A stretch of DNA of 64,000 nt from Streptomyces flavidovirens DSM 40150 (GCF_000429085.1 NZ_AUBE01000004.1:369884-433883), one strand, 5' to 3'; shown: positions 25,715-35,270, counted from the first letter of the stretch. Notes: generated by a model from the letters alone, not told the origin. Made by a program: numbers and translations.

Positions 25715-26704
25715 TCAGCGCAGCTTGGGGTCGAGGGCGTCGCGCACCGCGTCGCCGAGCATGATGAACGCGAGCACCGTGATCGCGAGAGCGCCGGCCG
25801 GCCAGAGCAGCATGTGCGGGGCGTTGCGGACGTACGGCGAGGCGGCGGAGAGGTCGATGCCCCAGGACACCGTCGGCGGTTTCAGGCCGACGCCGAGGTA
25901 CGAGAGGGTGGCCTCCAGTGAGATGTACGTACCGAGGGCGATGGTCGCCACGACGATGACCGGGGCGACGGCGTTGGGCGTGACGTGCCGCAGCAGCATC
26001 CGCGCGTTGCTCGCGCCGAGCGCGCGCGCCGCCTGCACGTAGTCGTTCTGCTTGGCGGTGATGACCGAGCCGCGTGCGATACGGGCGATCTGCGGCCACC
26101 CGAGCAGCACGATGAACCCGATCACCGGCCAGACGGTGGTGCTGGTGATGACGGACAGGAAGACGAGGCCGCCGAGGACGACCGGGATGCCGAAGAAGAC
26201 ATCGGTGATCCGGGACAGCAGCGCGTCCCACGCGCCGCCGAAGAAGCCGGCGAGCCCGCCGAGGACGCTGCCGAACAGGGCGACGCCGAGGGTGGCGCAG
26301 ACACCGACGGTCACCGAGGTCCTGGCGCCGTACACCGTCCGGGTGTAGACGTCGCAGCCCTGGCCGTCGAAGCCGAAGGGGTGGCCGGGCTGGGAGCCCT
26401 CCTGGGCCTTCCCCAGGTCGCAGTGGAGCGGGTTGCCGCTCGCGATGAGGGACGGCCAGAGGGAGATGACGACCAGAAAGGCGATGACGAGCCCGGAGAT
26501 GATGAAGACGGGGTTGCGGCGCAGATCGCGCCAGGCGTCGGACCACAGGCTGCGCGCCCGTCCGGGCTCGGCGGTGCCGGTCCCCCGCGGCCCGCCACCG
26601 GGCCGCTGCTCCGGCGTCTCGCCTTCCTCCATGGCGAGATCCGTCGCTCCCCCGGCGCCGACCGCCGGGATCGTCGCGTCGGGTTCGTAGGGCGGCTCAG
26701 GCAT
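25715..26704 (-). CDS. Opp operon 2: ABC permease, OppC class
   Basis: The 329-residue permease has a 45-residue Pro/Gly/Glu-rich cytoplasmic N-terminus, then SLWSDAWRDLRRNPVF, the OppC_N motif shared with operon 3. About six membrane helices follow, with an extracytoplasmic loop (FGFDGQGCDVYTRTVYGAR) and the EAA loop NDYVQAARALGASNARMLLRH. The C-terminus ends AFIMLGDAVRDALDPKLR. The start ATG overlaps the OppB stop by eight bases (ATGCCTGA), so translation is coupled. It forms the transmembrane channel with OppB. Its paralogue at 31653 shares the architecture but has an unrelated N-terminal extension. Confidence 0.92.
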   Translation of the reverse strand: MPEPPYEPDATIPAVGAGGATDLAMEEGETPEQRPGGGPRGTGTAEPGRARSLWSDAWRDLRRNPVFIISGLVIAFLVVISLWPSLIASGNPLHCDLGKAQEGSQPGHPFGFDGQGCDVYTRTVYGARTSVTVGVCATLGVALFGSVLGGLAGFFGGAWDALLSRITDVFFGIPVVLGGLVFLSVITSTTVWPVIGFIVLLGWPQIARIARGSVITAKQNDYVQAARALGASNARMLLRHVTPNAVAPVIVVATIALGTYISLEATLSYLGVGLKPPTVSWGIDLSAASPYVRNAPHMLLWPAGALAITVLAFIMLGDAVRDALDPKLR

Positions 26705-27620
26705 ACCGGATCCTCGGGTCGAGTACGGCGTACAAGAGGTCGACGAGCAGGTTCGCCAGCAGGAAGACCAGCACCAGGACGGTGACGAAGCCGACGACCG
26801 TCTGGGAGCTCTGGCGCAGGATGCCCTGGAAGAGCTGGTAGCCGACGCCGTGGATGTTGAAGATCCGCTCGGTGACGATCGCGCCGCCCATCAGGGCGCC
26901 CACGTCCGTGCCGATGAAGGTGACGACGGGGATCAGCGAGTTGCGCAGCAGGTGGCGGGAGATGACGCGGCGCCTGGGCAGGCCCTTGGCGACGGCTGTA
27001 CGGACGTAGTCGGCGCGGGAGTTCTCGGCGACGGAGGTCCTGGTGAGGCGGGTGACGTACGCCAGTGAGACCGAGGCCAGGACGAGTCCCGGCACCAGCA
27101 GCTCATCGACGGTGGCCGCGGACGAGACCGATGGCCTGATGACCCCCCATTTCACGCCGAGCAGGAGCTGGAGCAGCAGGCCGGTGACGAAGGTGGGGAC
27201 CGAGATGACGACGAGGGTGACGAGCAGAACGCCGGTGTCGACGGGGCGGCCGCGGCGCAGGCCGGTGACTACGCCCAGGCTGATGCCGATGACGATCTCG
27301 AAGGCGATGGCGACGAGGGTCAGCCGGATGGTGACGGGGAAGGCGGTCGCCATCAGTTCGGTGACCTTCTGGCCGTTGAAGGCGGTGCCGAAGTCGCCGG
27401 TGAAGACGTTTCCCATGTACGTCAGGTATTGCTGCCACACGGGCTTGTCGAGGCCGAACTCCGCGCGGAGGCGGGCGGCGGTCGCGGGGTCGCACTTCCG
27501 GTCGCCGCACAGGCCGGCGATGGGGTCGCCCATGACGTTCACCATCAGGAAGATCAGCAGTGTGGCGCCGAAGAAGACCGGGATGATCTGCAGCAGACGC
27601 CGGATCACGTACCGTCCCAT
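26697..27620 (-). CDS. Opp operon 2: ABC permease, OppB class
   Basis: The 307-residue permease begins MGRYVIRRLLQIIPVFFGAT, typical of OppB/DppB, and has six predicted helices. The extracytoplasmic loop carries GLCGDRKCDPATAARL with two Cys residues that are absent from the operon-3 paralogue. The coupling loop is ADYVRTAVAKGLPRRRVISRH, almost the same as in operon 3, and the C-terminus is LLYAVLDPRIRYA. It starts 13 bases after the binding-protein gene, with no hairpin between, unlike operon 3. The partner is OppC. Confidence 0.92.
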   Translation of the reverse strand: MGRYVIRRLLQIIPVFFGATLLIFLMVNVMGDPIAGLCGDRKCDPATAARLRAEFGLDKPVWQQYLTYMGNVFTGDFGTAFNGQKVTELMATAFPVTIRLTLVAIAFEIVIGISLGVVTGLRRGRPVDTGVLLVTLVVISVPTFVTGLLLQLLLGVKWGVIRPSVSSAATVDELLVPGLVLASVSLAYVTRLTRTSVAENSRADYVRTAVAKGLPRRRVISRHLLRNSLIPVVTFIGTDVGALMGGAIVTERIFNIHGVGYQLFQGILRQSSQTVVGFVTVLVLVFLLANLLVDLLYAVLDPRIRYA

Positions 27621-27633
27621 GGAGGCTCCCGTG

Positions 27634-29256
27634 TCAGTTGACCTTGATCTCGTTGTAGACGGGGACGCTGAAGGGGTTCAGGGTCACGTGGGAGATCCGG
27701 TCGGAGTAGCCGGCGCTGCCGTTCTGGTACCAGAGCGGGATGGCTGCCATCTCGTCCCGTACGACCTTCTCGGCGTCCTGGAACTTCGTGACCGCCTTCG
27801 CCGCGTCGCTCTCGGCGTTGGCCTCGTCGATGAGCCTGTCGAACTCCTCGCTGGCCCACTTGCCGTCGTTGGACGAGGCGTTCTCGTAGTAGAGCGGCTG
27901 GAGGAAGTTCTGGATCAGCGGGTAGTCCATCTGCCAGCCGGCCCGGAAGGGGCCGGTCATCTTCCGGTTCATGATCTGGTTGCGGTAGTCGGCGAAGGTG
28001 CCGACGGGGTTGCCTGTGCAGGCGCGGTCGTTGTCGAGCGCGTTGTTGATGCTGTTGCAGACCGCGTCGACCCACTCCTTGTGGGAGCCGGTGTCCGCGT
28101 TGTACGTGATCTTGAACGTTCCGCCGGGGATGCCGCCGCCCTCGGCGACCAGTCTCTTCGCCTCGGCCGGGTCGAACTCGCACGCCTCGCCGCACAGCGT
28201 GTTGTCGAACCCGCCCTCCTTCTTGAGGACCGGGGAGGTCCAGTCCCTGGCGGGGGTGCGGGTCTTCTGGAAGATCGTGTCGGTGATCTGCTGCCGGTTG
28301 ATGGCCATGGACAGCCCCTTGCGGACCTTCTCCATGCCGTCGGCGTGCCACCGCTTGTCGTAATACGGAAAGGAGAGGGTCTGAATGATGCCGGCCGGGG
28401 TGTTCATGTACCGGTCGCCCAGGTCGGCCCGGACGTTCTTGAGCTGGGAGGCCGGTACGTCGTCGACGAGGTCGAGGTTGCCCGCGGTGAGGGCGGTGTA
28501 GGCGGTGTTGTTGTCGGTGAAGACCTGGAGGTCCACGCCGCCGTTCCGCGCCTTGTCGGGGCCGGGGTACTGCTCCCACTTGCGCATGCTCATCTGTGAG
28601 CCCTTGGCGTACGACGCGACGGTGTACGGGCCGTTGCCGACGGGCTTGGCCAGCCAGGCGTCGTGGTCGTCGAAGAACGCCCTGGGGAGCGGCGCGAAGG
28701 CGTTGTAGCCGAGGGTCTCGGGCCAGGTGGAGAACTTCTGGGTGAGCTTGACGGTGAAGGTCCTCGCGTCCTTGACCCTCAGCCCTGAGAGGGTTTCGGC
28801 GGTGGGCCTGCCCTTCTCGGGATGGACCTTGTCATAGCCCTCGATGTAGCCGAAGAAGTAGGCGTTGCGCTGGTTGTTCTTGAGGTGCGCGCCGTAGTTC
28901 CAGGCGTCGACGAAGGACTTGGCGGTGACTTTCTCGCCGTTGCTGAACGTCCAGCCGTCCTTGATGGTGACGGTGAAGTTCCGCGAGTCGGTGGTGTCGA
29001 TCCTCTCGGCGAGCGCGTCCTTGGCCTCGCCGGTCCTCGGGTCGTACCGCTTGAGACCGCGGAAGAGCATGTCGAGGACCTTGCCGCCCTGCACCTCGTT
29101 GGTGTTCGCGGGCTCCAGCGGGTTCGGCGGATCCCCCCAGGAGGAACTGACCACCCCTGACGCACCGCCACCGCCGCCGTTGCCACCGCAGCCTGTCGCC
29201 GCGAGGGCGACAGCCACGGCACATGCCGCCCACTTGGCGTGCGTGGCTCCGCGCAT
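27634..29256 (-). CDS. Opp operon 2: peptide-binding lipoprotein
   Basis: This 540-residue family-5 binding protein has the signal peptide MRGATHAKWAACAVAVALAA and lipobox LAATGC, followed by a Gly-rich tether. Landmarks include WGDPPNPLEPANTNEVQGG, DGWTFSNGEKVTAKSFVDAW, VGNGPYTVASY and AGWQMDYPLIQNFLQPLYY. The first residues (MRGA..AKW) and overall layout match the operon-3 binding protein, but the sequences have clearly diverged, suggesting different peptide preferences. It is the first gene of operon 2 and so is probably made in excess over the permeases. The ATG follows a GAGG-containing leader. The upstream region 29257-29434 holds its promoter and the operon-3 terminator. Confidence 0.92.
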   Translation of the reverse strand: MRGATHAKWAACAVAVALAATGCGGNGGGGGASGVVSSSWGDPPNPLEPANTNEVQGGKVLDMLFRGLKRYDPRTGEAKDALAERIDTTDSRNFTVTIKDGWTFSNGEKVTAKSFVDAWNYGAHLKNNQRNAYFFGYIEGYDKVHPEKGRPTAETLSGLRVKDARTFTVKLTQKFSTWPETLGYNAFAPLPRAFFDDHDAWLAKPVGNGPYTVASYAKGSQMSMRKWEQYPGPDKARNGGVDLQVFTDNNTAYTALTAGNLDLVDDVPASQLKNVRADLGDRYMNTPAGIIQTLSFPYYDKRWHADGMEKVRKGLSMAINRQQITDTIFQKTRTPARDWTSPVLKKEGGFDNTLCGEACEFDPAEAKRLVAEGGGIPGGTFKITYNADTGSHKEWVDAVCNSINNALDNDRACTGNPVGTFADYRNQIMNRKMTGPFRAGWQMDYPLIQNFLQPLYYENASSNDGKWASEEFDRLIDEANAESDAAKAVTKFQDAEKVVRDEMAAIPLWYQNGSAGYSDRISHVTLNPFSVPVYNEIKVN

Positions 29257-29377
29257 GGAGTCCCTCCTCGGGTGTTGAGGTCCGACGTAGCACCCATATC
29301 ACCCCAGAGCCATACGTACCGCACCTCCACGGGGCCCGTTCGCGCAGCGCGGGAGGGGGACCGCCGGGGAAAGCGAA

Positions 29378-29406
29378 GCGCCCCGGACCGTCATGGTCCG
29401 GGGCGC
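29378..29406 (-). terminator. Terminator of Opp operon 3
   Basis: A perfect 12-bp stem (29378-29389 with 29395-29406) with a 5-nt loop lies 29 nt after the stop of the operon-3 OppF gene. It separates it from operon 2. Confidence 0.8.
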
Positions 29407-29434
29407 CCGCACCCGAAGTGCGTACGTCGGTGCG

Positions 29435-30586
29435 TTACGCCGCGTGTACGACGTCCTTCTCCTCGGCGAAGTGGCACGCCGACTCGTGTGCCGCCGGGGT
29501 GTCCGAGGACTTGAAGCGCTCGGGGACCGCCAGCAGCGGCATCTCCTCGGCGCACTTGTCCTGCGCCTTCCAGCAGCGCGTACGGAAACGGCAACCGGAC
29601 GGCGGGTTCGCCGGGGACGGGACGTCGCCGGTGAGGATGATCCGCTCGCGGCCCTCGCGGGCGTCCGGGTCGGGGACCGGGACCGCCGACAGCAGCGCCT
29701 GGGTGTAGGGGTGCGTCGGGTGGTCGTAGATCTGCGTGTCCGTACCGATCTCGGCCATTTTGCCGAGGTACATGACGCCGACCCGGTCCGAGATGTGCCG
29801 GACGATCGACAGGTCGTGCGCGATGAAGAGGTAGGACAGGTTGAACTCGTCCTGGAGCTTCTCCATCAGGTTGATGACCTGCGCCTGGACGGACACGTCC
29901 AGCGCCGACACCGGCTCGTCGCAGATGATGATCTCCGGCTGGAGCGCCAGCCCCCGCGCGATGCCGATGCGCTGGCGCTGGCCTCCCGAGAACTGGTGCG
30001 GGTACCGGTTGATGTACTCCGGGTTGAGCCCGACCACGTCCAGGAGCTCCTGGACCTTCCTGCGGCGGTCGCCCTTCGGCGCCACCTCCGGGTGGATGTC
30101 GTACGGCTCACCGATGATGTCGCCCACCGTCATACGGGGGTTGAGCGAGGTGTACGGGTCCTGGAACACCATCTGGATGTTGCGGCGGACCGCCTTCAGG
30201 GCGCGCCCGGACAGCTTGGTGATGTCCTGGCCCTTGAAGAAGACCTCACCCGCCGTCGCCGTCTCCAGCGTCATCAGAAGCTTCGCGACGGTGGACTTGC
30301 CACAGCCGGACTCGCCCACGATGCCCAGCGTCTCGCCCTGGTAGAGATCGAAGGAGATCCCGTCGACCGCCTTGACCGCGCCTACCTGCTTCTTGAACAG
30401 GATGCCCTGGGTCAGCGGGAAGTGCTTCACCAGGTTGCGGACCTGAAGGATCGGCTCGCCGCGCTCGACCGGGGCCTCGATCGCCGCGACCGCCTCCTGG
30501 GTGGTGGAGGCGTCGACGGTCTCGACCGCGGTGACGTTGGGGGGCGCGTCCACGGCAGCCTCGTTGTTCTTCCTCAGCTCAGCCAT
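29435..30586 (-). CDS. Opp operon 3: ATP-binding protein, OppF class
   Basis: The 383-residue ATPase has a 50-residue Glu/Ala/Val-rich N-terminal extension (NEAAVDAPPNVTAVETVDAS) absent from operon 2. The catalytic core follows: [54 protein letters not shown] and [10 protein letters not shown] Cys replaces Ala next to the Walker B Asp (IICDEP). The C-terminal [14 protein letters not shown] cluster is present. The ATG at 30584-30586 follows AAGGAGCAGATCC and overlaps the OppD stop by eight bases (ATGGCTGA). It is the last gene before the terminator at 29378-29406. Confidence 0.92.
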   Translation of the reverse strand: MAELRKNNEAAVDAPPNVTAVETVDASTTQEAVAAIEAPVERGEPILQVRNLVKHFPLTQGILFKKQVGAVKAVDGISFDLYQGETLGIVGESGCGKSTVAKLLMTLETATAGEVFFKGQDITKLSGRALKAVRRNIQMVFQDPYTSLNPRMTVGDIIGEPYDIHPEVAPKGDRRRKVQELLDVVGLNPEYINRYPHQFSGGQRQRIGIARGLALQPEIIICDEPVSALDVSVQAQVINLMEKLQDEFNLSYLFIAHDLSIVRHISDRVGVMYLGKMAEIGTDTQIYDHPTHPYTQALLSAVPVPDPDAREGRERIILTGDVPSPANPPSGCRFRTRCWKAQDKCAEEMPLLAVPERFKSSDTPAAHESACHFAEEKDVVHAA

Positions 30587-31637
30587 GGATCTGCTCCTTC
30601 CAGAAGTGGCACGCGCTGCCGCGGCCCGGCAGCTCGCCACCGTCCTGCTCGGTGACGTCCGCCAGCAGCGGGACGTCGGTGCGGCAGATGTCCTGCGCCT
30701 TCGGACAGCGCGGGTTGAACGCGCAACCCGACGGAATCTTCAGCAGGTTGGGCGGCAGGCCCTTGATCGCGTAGAGCTCCTGGCCCTTCTGGTCCAGGCG
30801 CGGGATGGAGTCCAGCAGACCACGCGTGTACGGGTGCGCCGGGCGCTTGTACAGCTCGTGGACCGGAGCCGTCTCGACGATCCGGCCGGCGTACATCACC
30901 GCGATCTTGTCGGCGACGTCGGCCACCACACCCAGGTCGTGGGTGATCAGGATCAGACCCATGTTGTACTCGCGCTGAAGCTCCGCGAGCAGGTCCATCA
31001 CCTGGGCCTGGACCGTCACGTCCAGAGCCGTCGTCGGCTCGTCCGCGATGATCAGGTCCGGCTCCAGGGCCAGTGCCATCGCGATCATGATGCGCTGGCG
31101 CATGCCGCCGGAGAACTGGTGCGGGTAGTCGTTGACCCGCTCCTTCGCCGCCGGGATGCGCACCCGGTCCATCAGCTCGATGGCCTTGGCCTTGGCGTCC
31201 TTCTTGGACAGGCCCTGGTGGACGCGGAACATCTCCGCGAGCTGGTAGCCCACGGTCAGCACGGGGTTCAGCGACGACAGCGCGTCCTGGAAGATCATGG
31301 CGATCTTCTGGCCGCGGATCTTGCGCCGCTCCTCGTACCCCATGGTCAGCATGTCCTCGCCGCGGAAGAGGATCTCTCCCTGCGGGATGCGGCCGGGCGG
31401 CATGTCGAGGATGCCCATGATGGCCTGCGCCGTCACGGACTTGCCGGAGCCGGACTCGCCGAGCACGGCGAGCGTCTCACCGGCGGCGACGCTGTAGTTG
31501 ACACCGTTGACGGCCTTGACGACGCCGTCGCGGGTCTTGAACTCCACGTGCAGGTCACGGACGTCGAGCAGCGGTCCGCTGTTCTCCGTCGAACCTCGGG
31601 GGGCGGGAACATCCGCCGTCTTGTCGATGATGGTCAT
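30579..31637 (-). CDS. Opp operon 3: ATP-binding protein, OppD class
   Basis: The 352-residue ATPase has [53 protein letters not shown] and LITHDLGVV. The C-terminal extension [19 protein letters not shown], then [12 protein letters not shown], matches operon 2 nearly residue for residue, supporting recent common ancestry. The N-terminus ([20 protein letters not shown]) is a 20-residue extension not found in the operon-2 copy. The final Cys-containing ACHFWKE segment completes the four-Cys set. It is coupled to the OppF gene by an eight-base overlap. Confidence 0.92.
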   Translation of the reverse strand: MTIIDKTADVPAPRGSTENSGPLLDVRDLHVEFKTRDGVVKAVNGVNYSVAAGETLAVLGESGSGKSVTAQAIMGILDMPPGRIPQGEILFRGEDMLTMGYEERRKIRGQKIAMIFQDALSSLNPVLTVGYQLAEMFRVHQGLSKKDAKAKAIELMDRVRIPAAKERVNDYPHQFSGGMRQRIMIAMALALEPDLIIADEPTTALDVTVQAQVMDLLAELQREYNMGLILITHDLGVVADVADKIAVMYAGRIVETAPVHELYKRPAHPYTRGLLDSIPRLDQKGQELYAIKGLPPNLLKIPSGCAFNPRCPKAQDICRTDVPLLADVTEQDGGELPGRGSACHFWKEQIHG

Positions 31638-31652
31638 GTACGTACGCCTCCC

Positions 31653-32606
31653 TCAGCGCAGCTTGGGGTCAAGGGCGTTGCGTACCGCATCGCCGAGCAT
31701 GATGAAGGCCAGGACAGTGATCGACACCATGATCGACGGCAGGATCAGCACATACGGCTCGTTGCGCAACTGCTCGGCGCCCGACGAGATGTCGACGCCC
31801 CACGAGACGGTCGGCTCAGCCAGCCCGATGCCCAGGTAGGACAGCGTGGCCTCGGCCGAGATGTAGCCGCCGAGTGCGATGGTGGCGACCACGATCACCG
31901 GGGCCACCGCGTTGGGCAGGATGTGCCGGAGCAGGATGCGGGGGGTGGAGGCGCCGAGCGCCTTCGCCGCCATCACGTAGTCCGCCTGCTTGATGGTGAT
32001 GACCGAGCCGCGGGCGACACGCGCGATCTGGGTCCAGCCGAGGAAGGCGAGGGCCAGGATCACGACGTACAGGGCACGGTCCTCGAAGGAGGTCAGCACC
32101 ACCATCGCACCGAGGATGAAGGGGATACCGAAGAAGATGTCGGTGACTCGGGACAGGATCGTGTCGACCCAGCCTCCGAAGTAGCCGGCGAGCATGCCAA
32201 CGATGCCGCCGAAGACCGTGACCAGCACGGTCACGACCACGGCGACCGAGATGGAAGCACGGGCGCCGTAGACGAGCCGGGCGTAGATGGACCGGCCCTG
32301 GCCGTCATAGCCGAGCCAGTCGTCGGCGAAGACGTTGCCCCAGTTGGGCTTCTGGAGGTAGTGCTTGGCGAGATCCGCGTAGCGCGGGTCGGCGCTGGTG
32401 AAGAGGCCCGGCGCGATGGCCATGGCGAGCAGCAGCACGATGAGGACCGCGGAGATCAGGAACAGCGGGTTGCGCCGCAGGTCGTGCCAGGCGTCGGACC
32501 ACAGGCTGCGCGGCTTCTCGGCCTTGGACGCGTTGGCGGCCTTGGCCTGGGCGTCGACAGCGTCGAGCGCCTCGTCCTTGACTGTGGCTTCGAGTGCGTC
32601 AGGCAT
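31653..32606 (-). CDS. Opp operon 3: ABC permease, OppC class
   Basis: The 317-residue permease has an Ala/Asp/Lys-rich 32-residue cytoplasmic start, then SLWSDAWHDLRRNPLFLIS, an extracytoplasmic loop (DPRYADLAKHYLQKPNWGNV, DWLGYDGQGRSIYARLVYG) and the coupling loop ADYVMAAKALGASTPRILLRH. The end is FIMLGDAVRNALDPKLR. Its ATG overlaps the OppB stop by eight bases (ATGCCTGA), as in operon 2. The periplasmic loop differs most from the operon-2 paralogue, which may reflect a different binding-protein partner. Confidence 0.92.
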   Translation of the reverse strand: MPDALEATVKDEALDAVDAQAKAANASKAEKPRSLWSDAWHDLRRNPLFLISAVLIVLLLAMAIAPGLFTSADPRYADLAKHYLQKPNWGNVFADDWLGYDGQGRSIYARLVYGARASISVAVVVTVLVTVFGGIVGMLAGYFGGWVDTILSRVTDIFFGIPFILGAMVVLTSFEDRALYVVILALAFLGWTQIARVARGSVITIKQADYVMAAKALGASTPRILLRHILPNAVAPVIVVATIALGGYISAEATLSYLGIGLAEPTVSWGVDISSGAEQLRNEPYVLILPSIMVSITVLAFIMLGDAVRNALDPKLR

Positions 32607-33528
32607 AACGGATCCTCGGGTCCAGGACCGCGTAAAGCAGGTCGACGATCAGGCTGGCAACGAGATAGACCACGACGATCAGGGTGACGATGCCCACGAC
32701 AGTCGCGCCCTCGCGGTGCCTCAGTGCCTCGAACACGGCGTAGCCGACACCTTGGACGTTGAAGATGCCTTCGGTGACCACCGCGCCGCCGAGCAGGGCG
32801 CCGAGGTCGGTGCCGAGGAAGGTGACCACAGGGATCAGGGAGTTGCGCATCAGGTGTACGCCGATGACGCGGCGCCTCGGCAGGCCCTTGGCGACGGCCG
32901 TACGCATGTAGTCCGCCCGGAGGTTTTCCGCGACCGAGGTACGCGTCAGCCGGGCAACGTATGCGAGGGACAGCGAACCGAGTACGACGGCAGGCAGCAG
33001 GAGTTCGCCCGGTGCCGCTTCGGTGCTGACGTTCGGGTCGACCCAGCCCAACTGGAAGGCGAAGAAGTACTGGAGCAGGTATCCCAGCACGAACGACGGG
33101 ATCGAGATGAGGACCAGCGTCAGGACGAGCAGTCCGCGGTCCCTGAGCGTGTCGGCCTTCAGGCCGGCGAAGATGCCGATGGAGATGCCGACGAGCACGG
33201 TGAACGTGAAGGCGAACAGGGCCAGTCGGATCGTGATGGGGAATGCGTCCGAGATGATGTCGGCGACGGGCCGGCCGCTGGCGATCTGCGTACCGAAGTC
33301 TCCCTGGAACAGATTGCCCAGGTAGTTCAAGTACTGGTGCCAGAGGGGGAGATCGAGCCCGAGGTCCTTCTTCATCTGTGCGATCTGTGCCGGGTCAACG
33401 GTCTGTTCGCCGGCGAGCGCGCGCACGGGATCGCCGGGCAGCGCGTACATCATGGCGAAGACGAGCAAGGTTGACCCGATGAAGACCGGGATCATCTGGA
33501 GCAGTCGCCGTGCGACATAACGCCCCAT
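32599..33528 (-). CDS. Opp operon 3: ABC permease, OppB class
   Basis: The 309-residue permease begins MGRYVARRLLQMIPVFIGST and shows six membrane helices, the coupling loop ADYMRTAVAKGLPRRRVIGVH and the terminal LLYAVLDPRIRYA shared with operon 2. The extracytoplasmic loop (EQTVDPAQIAQMKKDLGLDLP) lacks the two cysteines of the operon-2 copy. It starts 122 bases downstream of the binding-protein stop, and a 14-bp hairpin lies in that gap. The permease genes are therefore probably expressed below the binding protein. Confidence 0.92.
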   Translation of the reverse strand: MGRYVARRLLQMIPVFIGSTLLVFAMMYALPGDPVRALAGEQTVDPAQIAQMKKDLGLDLPLWHQYLNYLGNLFQGDFGTQIASGRPVADIISDAFPITIRLALFAFTFTVLVGISIGIFAGLKADTLRDRGLLVLTLVLISIPSFVLGYLLQYFFAFQLGWVDPNVSTEAAPGELLLPAVVLGSLSLAYVARLTRTSVAENLRADYMRTAVAKGLPRRRVIGVHLMRNSLIPVVTFLGTDLGALLGGAVVTEGIFNVQGVGYAVFEALRHREGATVVGIVTLIVVVYLVASLIVDLLYAVLDPRIRYA

Positions 33529-33556
33529 GTGTGCCTCCGTGTCGATAACTGCGGCG

Positions 33557-33593
33557 CGGGGGCCGCTCCCCTTTGGTCAGGGAGCGGCCCCCG
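33557..33593 (-). terminator. Intra-operon hairpin after the operon-3 binding-protein gene
   Basis: A perfect 14-bp stem (33557-33570 with 33580-33593) with a 9-nt loop separates the binding-protein gene from the permease genes. Such hairpins in binding-protein operons protect the first cistron's mRNA or terminate part of the transcription. Confidence 0.7.
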
Positions 33594-33650
33594 TGCCTAC
33601 CGCCGGTGCGGTGGCGGGTAATGGCCGAGTGGGGGTGGCCCGCGGGCTGC

Positions 33651-35270
33651 CTACTTCTTGACGGTGACGCCGGTGAGCTGGTAGTCACCGTGGAAGTCGA
33701 CCTCCACGTTGTCGACAGCCTCCGAGTGACCACCGTTCGTGCGGTACTGCCACAGCGGGATGGCCGGCATCTTCTCCAGCACCATCTTCTCGGCGTCCTG
33801 GTAGAGCTTGATCGACTCTTCCAGGGTCTTGGCGTTGTCGCCCTTCTTGAACGCGGCGTCGATCTCCTTGTTGGAGAACTTGCCGTTGTTCGCCTCGGCG
33901 GTGGTGCCGTACAGCTCCCGCATGAAGTTGACGTTCAGCGGGTAGTCGGCGACCCAGCCACCGCGGTAGAAGGACTTGACCTGGTCGTTGTCACGAGCCT
34001 CCAGGTCGGTCTGGAAGTCCGGCTTCGCGTCCGGGAGGCACTCGACCCCGGTGGCGTTGCGGATGGACTCGCAGACCGCGGTCACCCACTCCTTGTGGCC
34101 ACCGTCGGCGTTGTACTGGATCCAGATCTTGTTGCCCGGAACGCCGCCGCCCTCGGTGACGAGCTTCTTCGCCTTGGTGGGGTTGTACTTGAACACGTCG
34201 GTGTCGAGGACCTGGTTGCCCTGGACGCCCTTCGGCGTGAAGCTCGTGGCGGGCGTACGCGTCTTGTTGAGCACCGTGGTGGTGATCGTGTCGCGGTCGA
34301 TGGCCATCGACAGACCCTGCAGGACCTTCGGGTCGATGTCCTTGAAGGTCTTGCTGTAGAAGGTCGGGACGAGCGACTGGATCGCCGCGTACTCCTGGTC
34401 GATCGCCCGGTCGCCGAGGTCCGCCTTGTACTTCGGCAGGTCCTTCGGGCCGATCTGGCGGATCATGTCCAGGTTGCCGGAGAGGAGGTCCTTGTACGCG
34501 GCCTCGACGGTCGCGTAGTTCTTGAAGAGGACACCCTTGTTCTGGGCCTTGTTCGGACCCTGGTAGTCCGGGTTGGCCTTGACCTGGATGAGCTTCTTGT
34601 GGTCCCACTTCTCGAAGATGTAGGGGCCGTTGCCGACGGGCTTCTGGCCGAACGCCTTCGGGTCGGCGTAGAACGACTTGGGCAGCGGGGCCCAGGTCGT
34701 GTAGCCGAGCTTGTACTGGAAGTACGGGACCGGCTTCGACAGCTCGATGGTGAACGTGGTGTCGTCCACGGCCTTCAGGCCGGACATCTTGTCGGCCTTC
34801 GGGTCACCCTTGGCCGGGTGGACGTCCTCGTAGCCCTTGATGTCCTCGAACCAGAACGCGTTCTGCTGCTTGTTCTTGGTGTTGGCGTACCAGTTCCAGG
34901 CGTTGATGTACGACTCGGAAGTGACGGCCTCGCCGTTGTGGAACTTCCAGCCCTTCTTGAGCTTGACCGTCCACGTCTTCGAGTCCTTGGTCTCGATCGA
35001 CTCGGCGTTCGTGTAGACGATGCCGCCGTCGGCGTCGAAGTCGATGAGCTGAGTGAACAGCGACTGGATGACGTAGCTGCCGAGCGTCTCGTTCGTGTCG
35101 GCCGGAATCAGCGGCTTCTGCGGCTCGCCGACGTCGATCGATACGTAACCGGCGGGCTTGCCCTTCTCCTTGGCATCCGTGTCGCCGCTGTCCGAGCCAC
35201 CGCACGCCGTTGCCGACAGAGCCACGACTATCGCACCTGCGACCCACTTGGCGCTCTTGGCACCGCGCAT
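33651..35270 (-). CDS. Opp operon 3: peptide-binding lipoprotein
   Basis: The 539-residue family-5 binding protein has the signal peptide MRGAKSAKWVAGAIVVALSA and lipobox LSATAC. Landmarks are DVGEPQKPLIPADTNETLGS, KLKKGWKFHNGEAVTSESY, VGNGPYIFEKWDHKKL and GWVADYPLNVNFMRELYG. It is Lys/Asp/Asn-rich compared with its neighbours and avoids rare codons, typical of an abundant surface protein. The frame is open for 52 more codons upstream, but the ATG at 35268-35270 is preceded by GAGGAGGAACCC and begins the signal peptide. It leads operon 3. Confidence 0.93.
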   Translation of the reverse strand: MRGAKSAKWVAGAIVVALSATACGGSDSGDTDAKEKGKPAGYVSIDVGEPQKPLIPADTNETLGSYVIQSLFTQLIDFDADGGIVYTNAESIETKDSKTWTVKLKKGWKFHNGEAVTSESYINAWNWYANTKNKQQNAFWFEDIKGYEDVHPAKGDPKADKMSGLKAVDDTTFTIELSKPVPYFQYKLGYTTWAPLPKSFYADPKAFGQKPVGNGPYIFEKWDHKKLIQVKANPDYQGPNKAQNKGVLFKNYATVEAAYKDLLSGNLDMIRQIGPKDLPKYKADLGDRAIDQEYAAIQSLVPTFYSKTFKDIDPKVLQGLSMAIDRDTITTTVLNKTRTPATSFTPKGVQGNQVLDTDVFKYNPTKAKKLVTEGGGVPGNKIWIQYNADGGHKEWVTAVCESIRNATGVECLPDAKPDFQTDLEARDNDQVKSFYRGGWVADYPLNVNFMRELYGTTAEANNGKFSNKEIDAAFKKGDNAKTLEESIKLYQDAEKMVLEKMPAIPLWQYRTNGGHSEAVDNVEVDFHGDYQLTGVTVKK

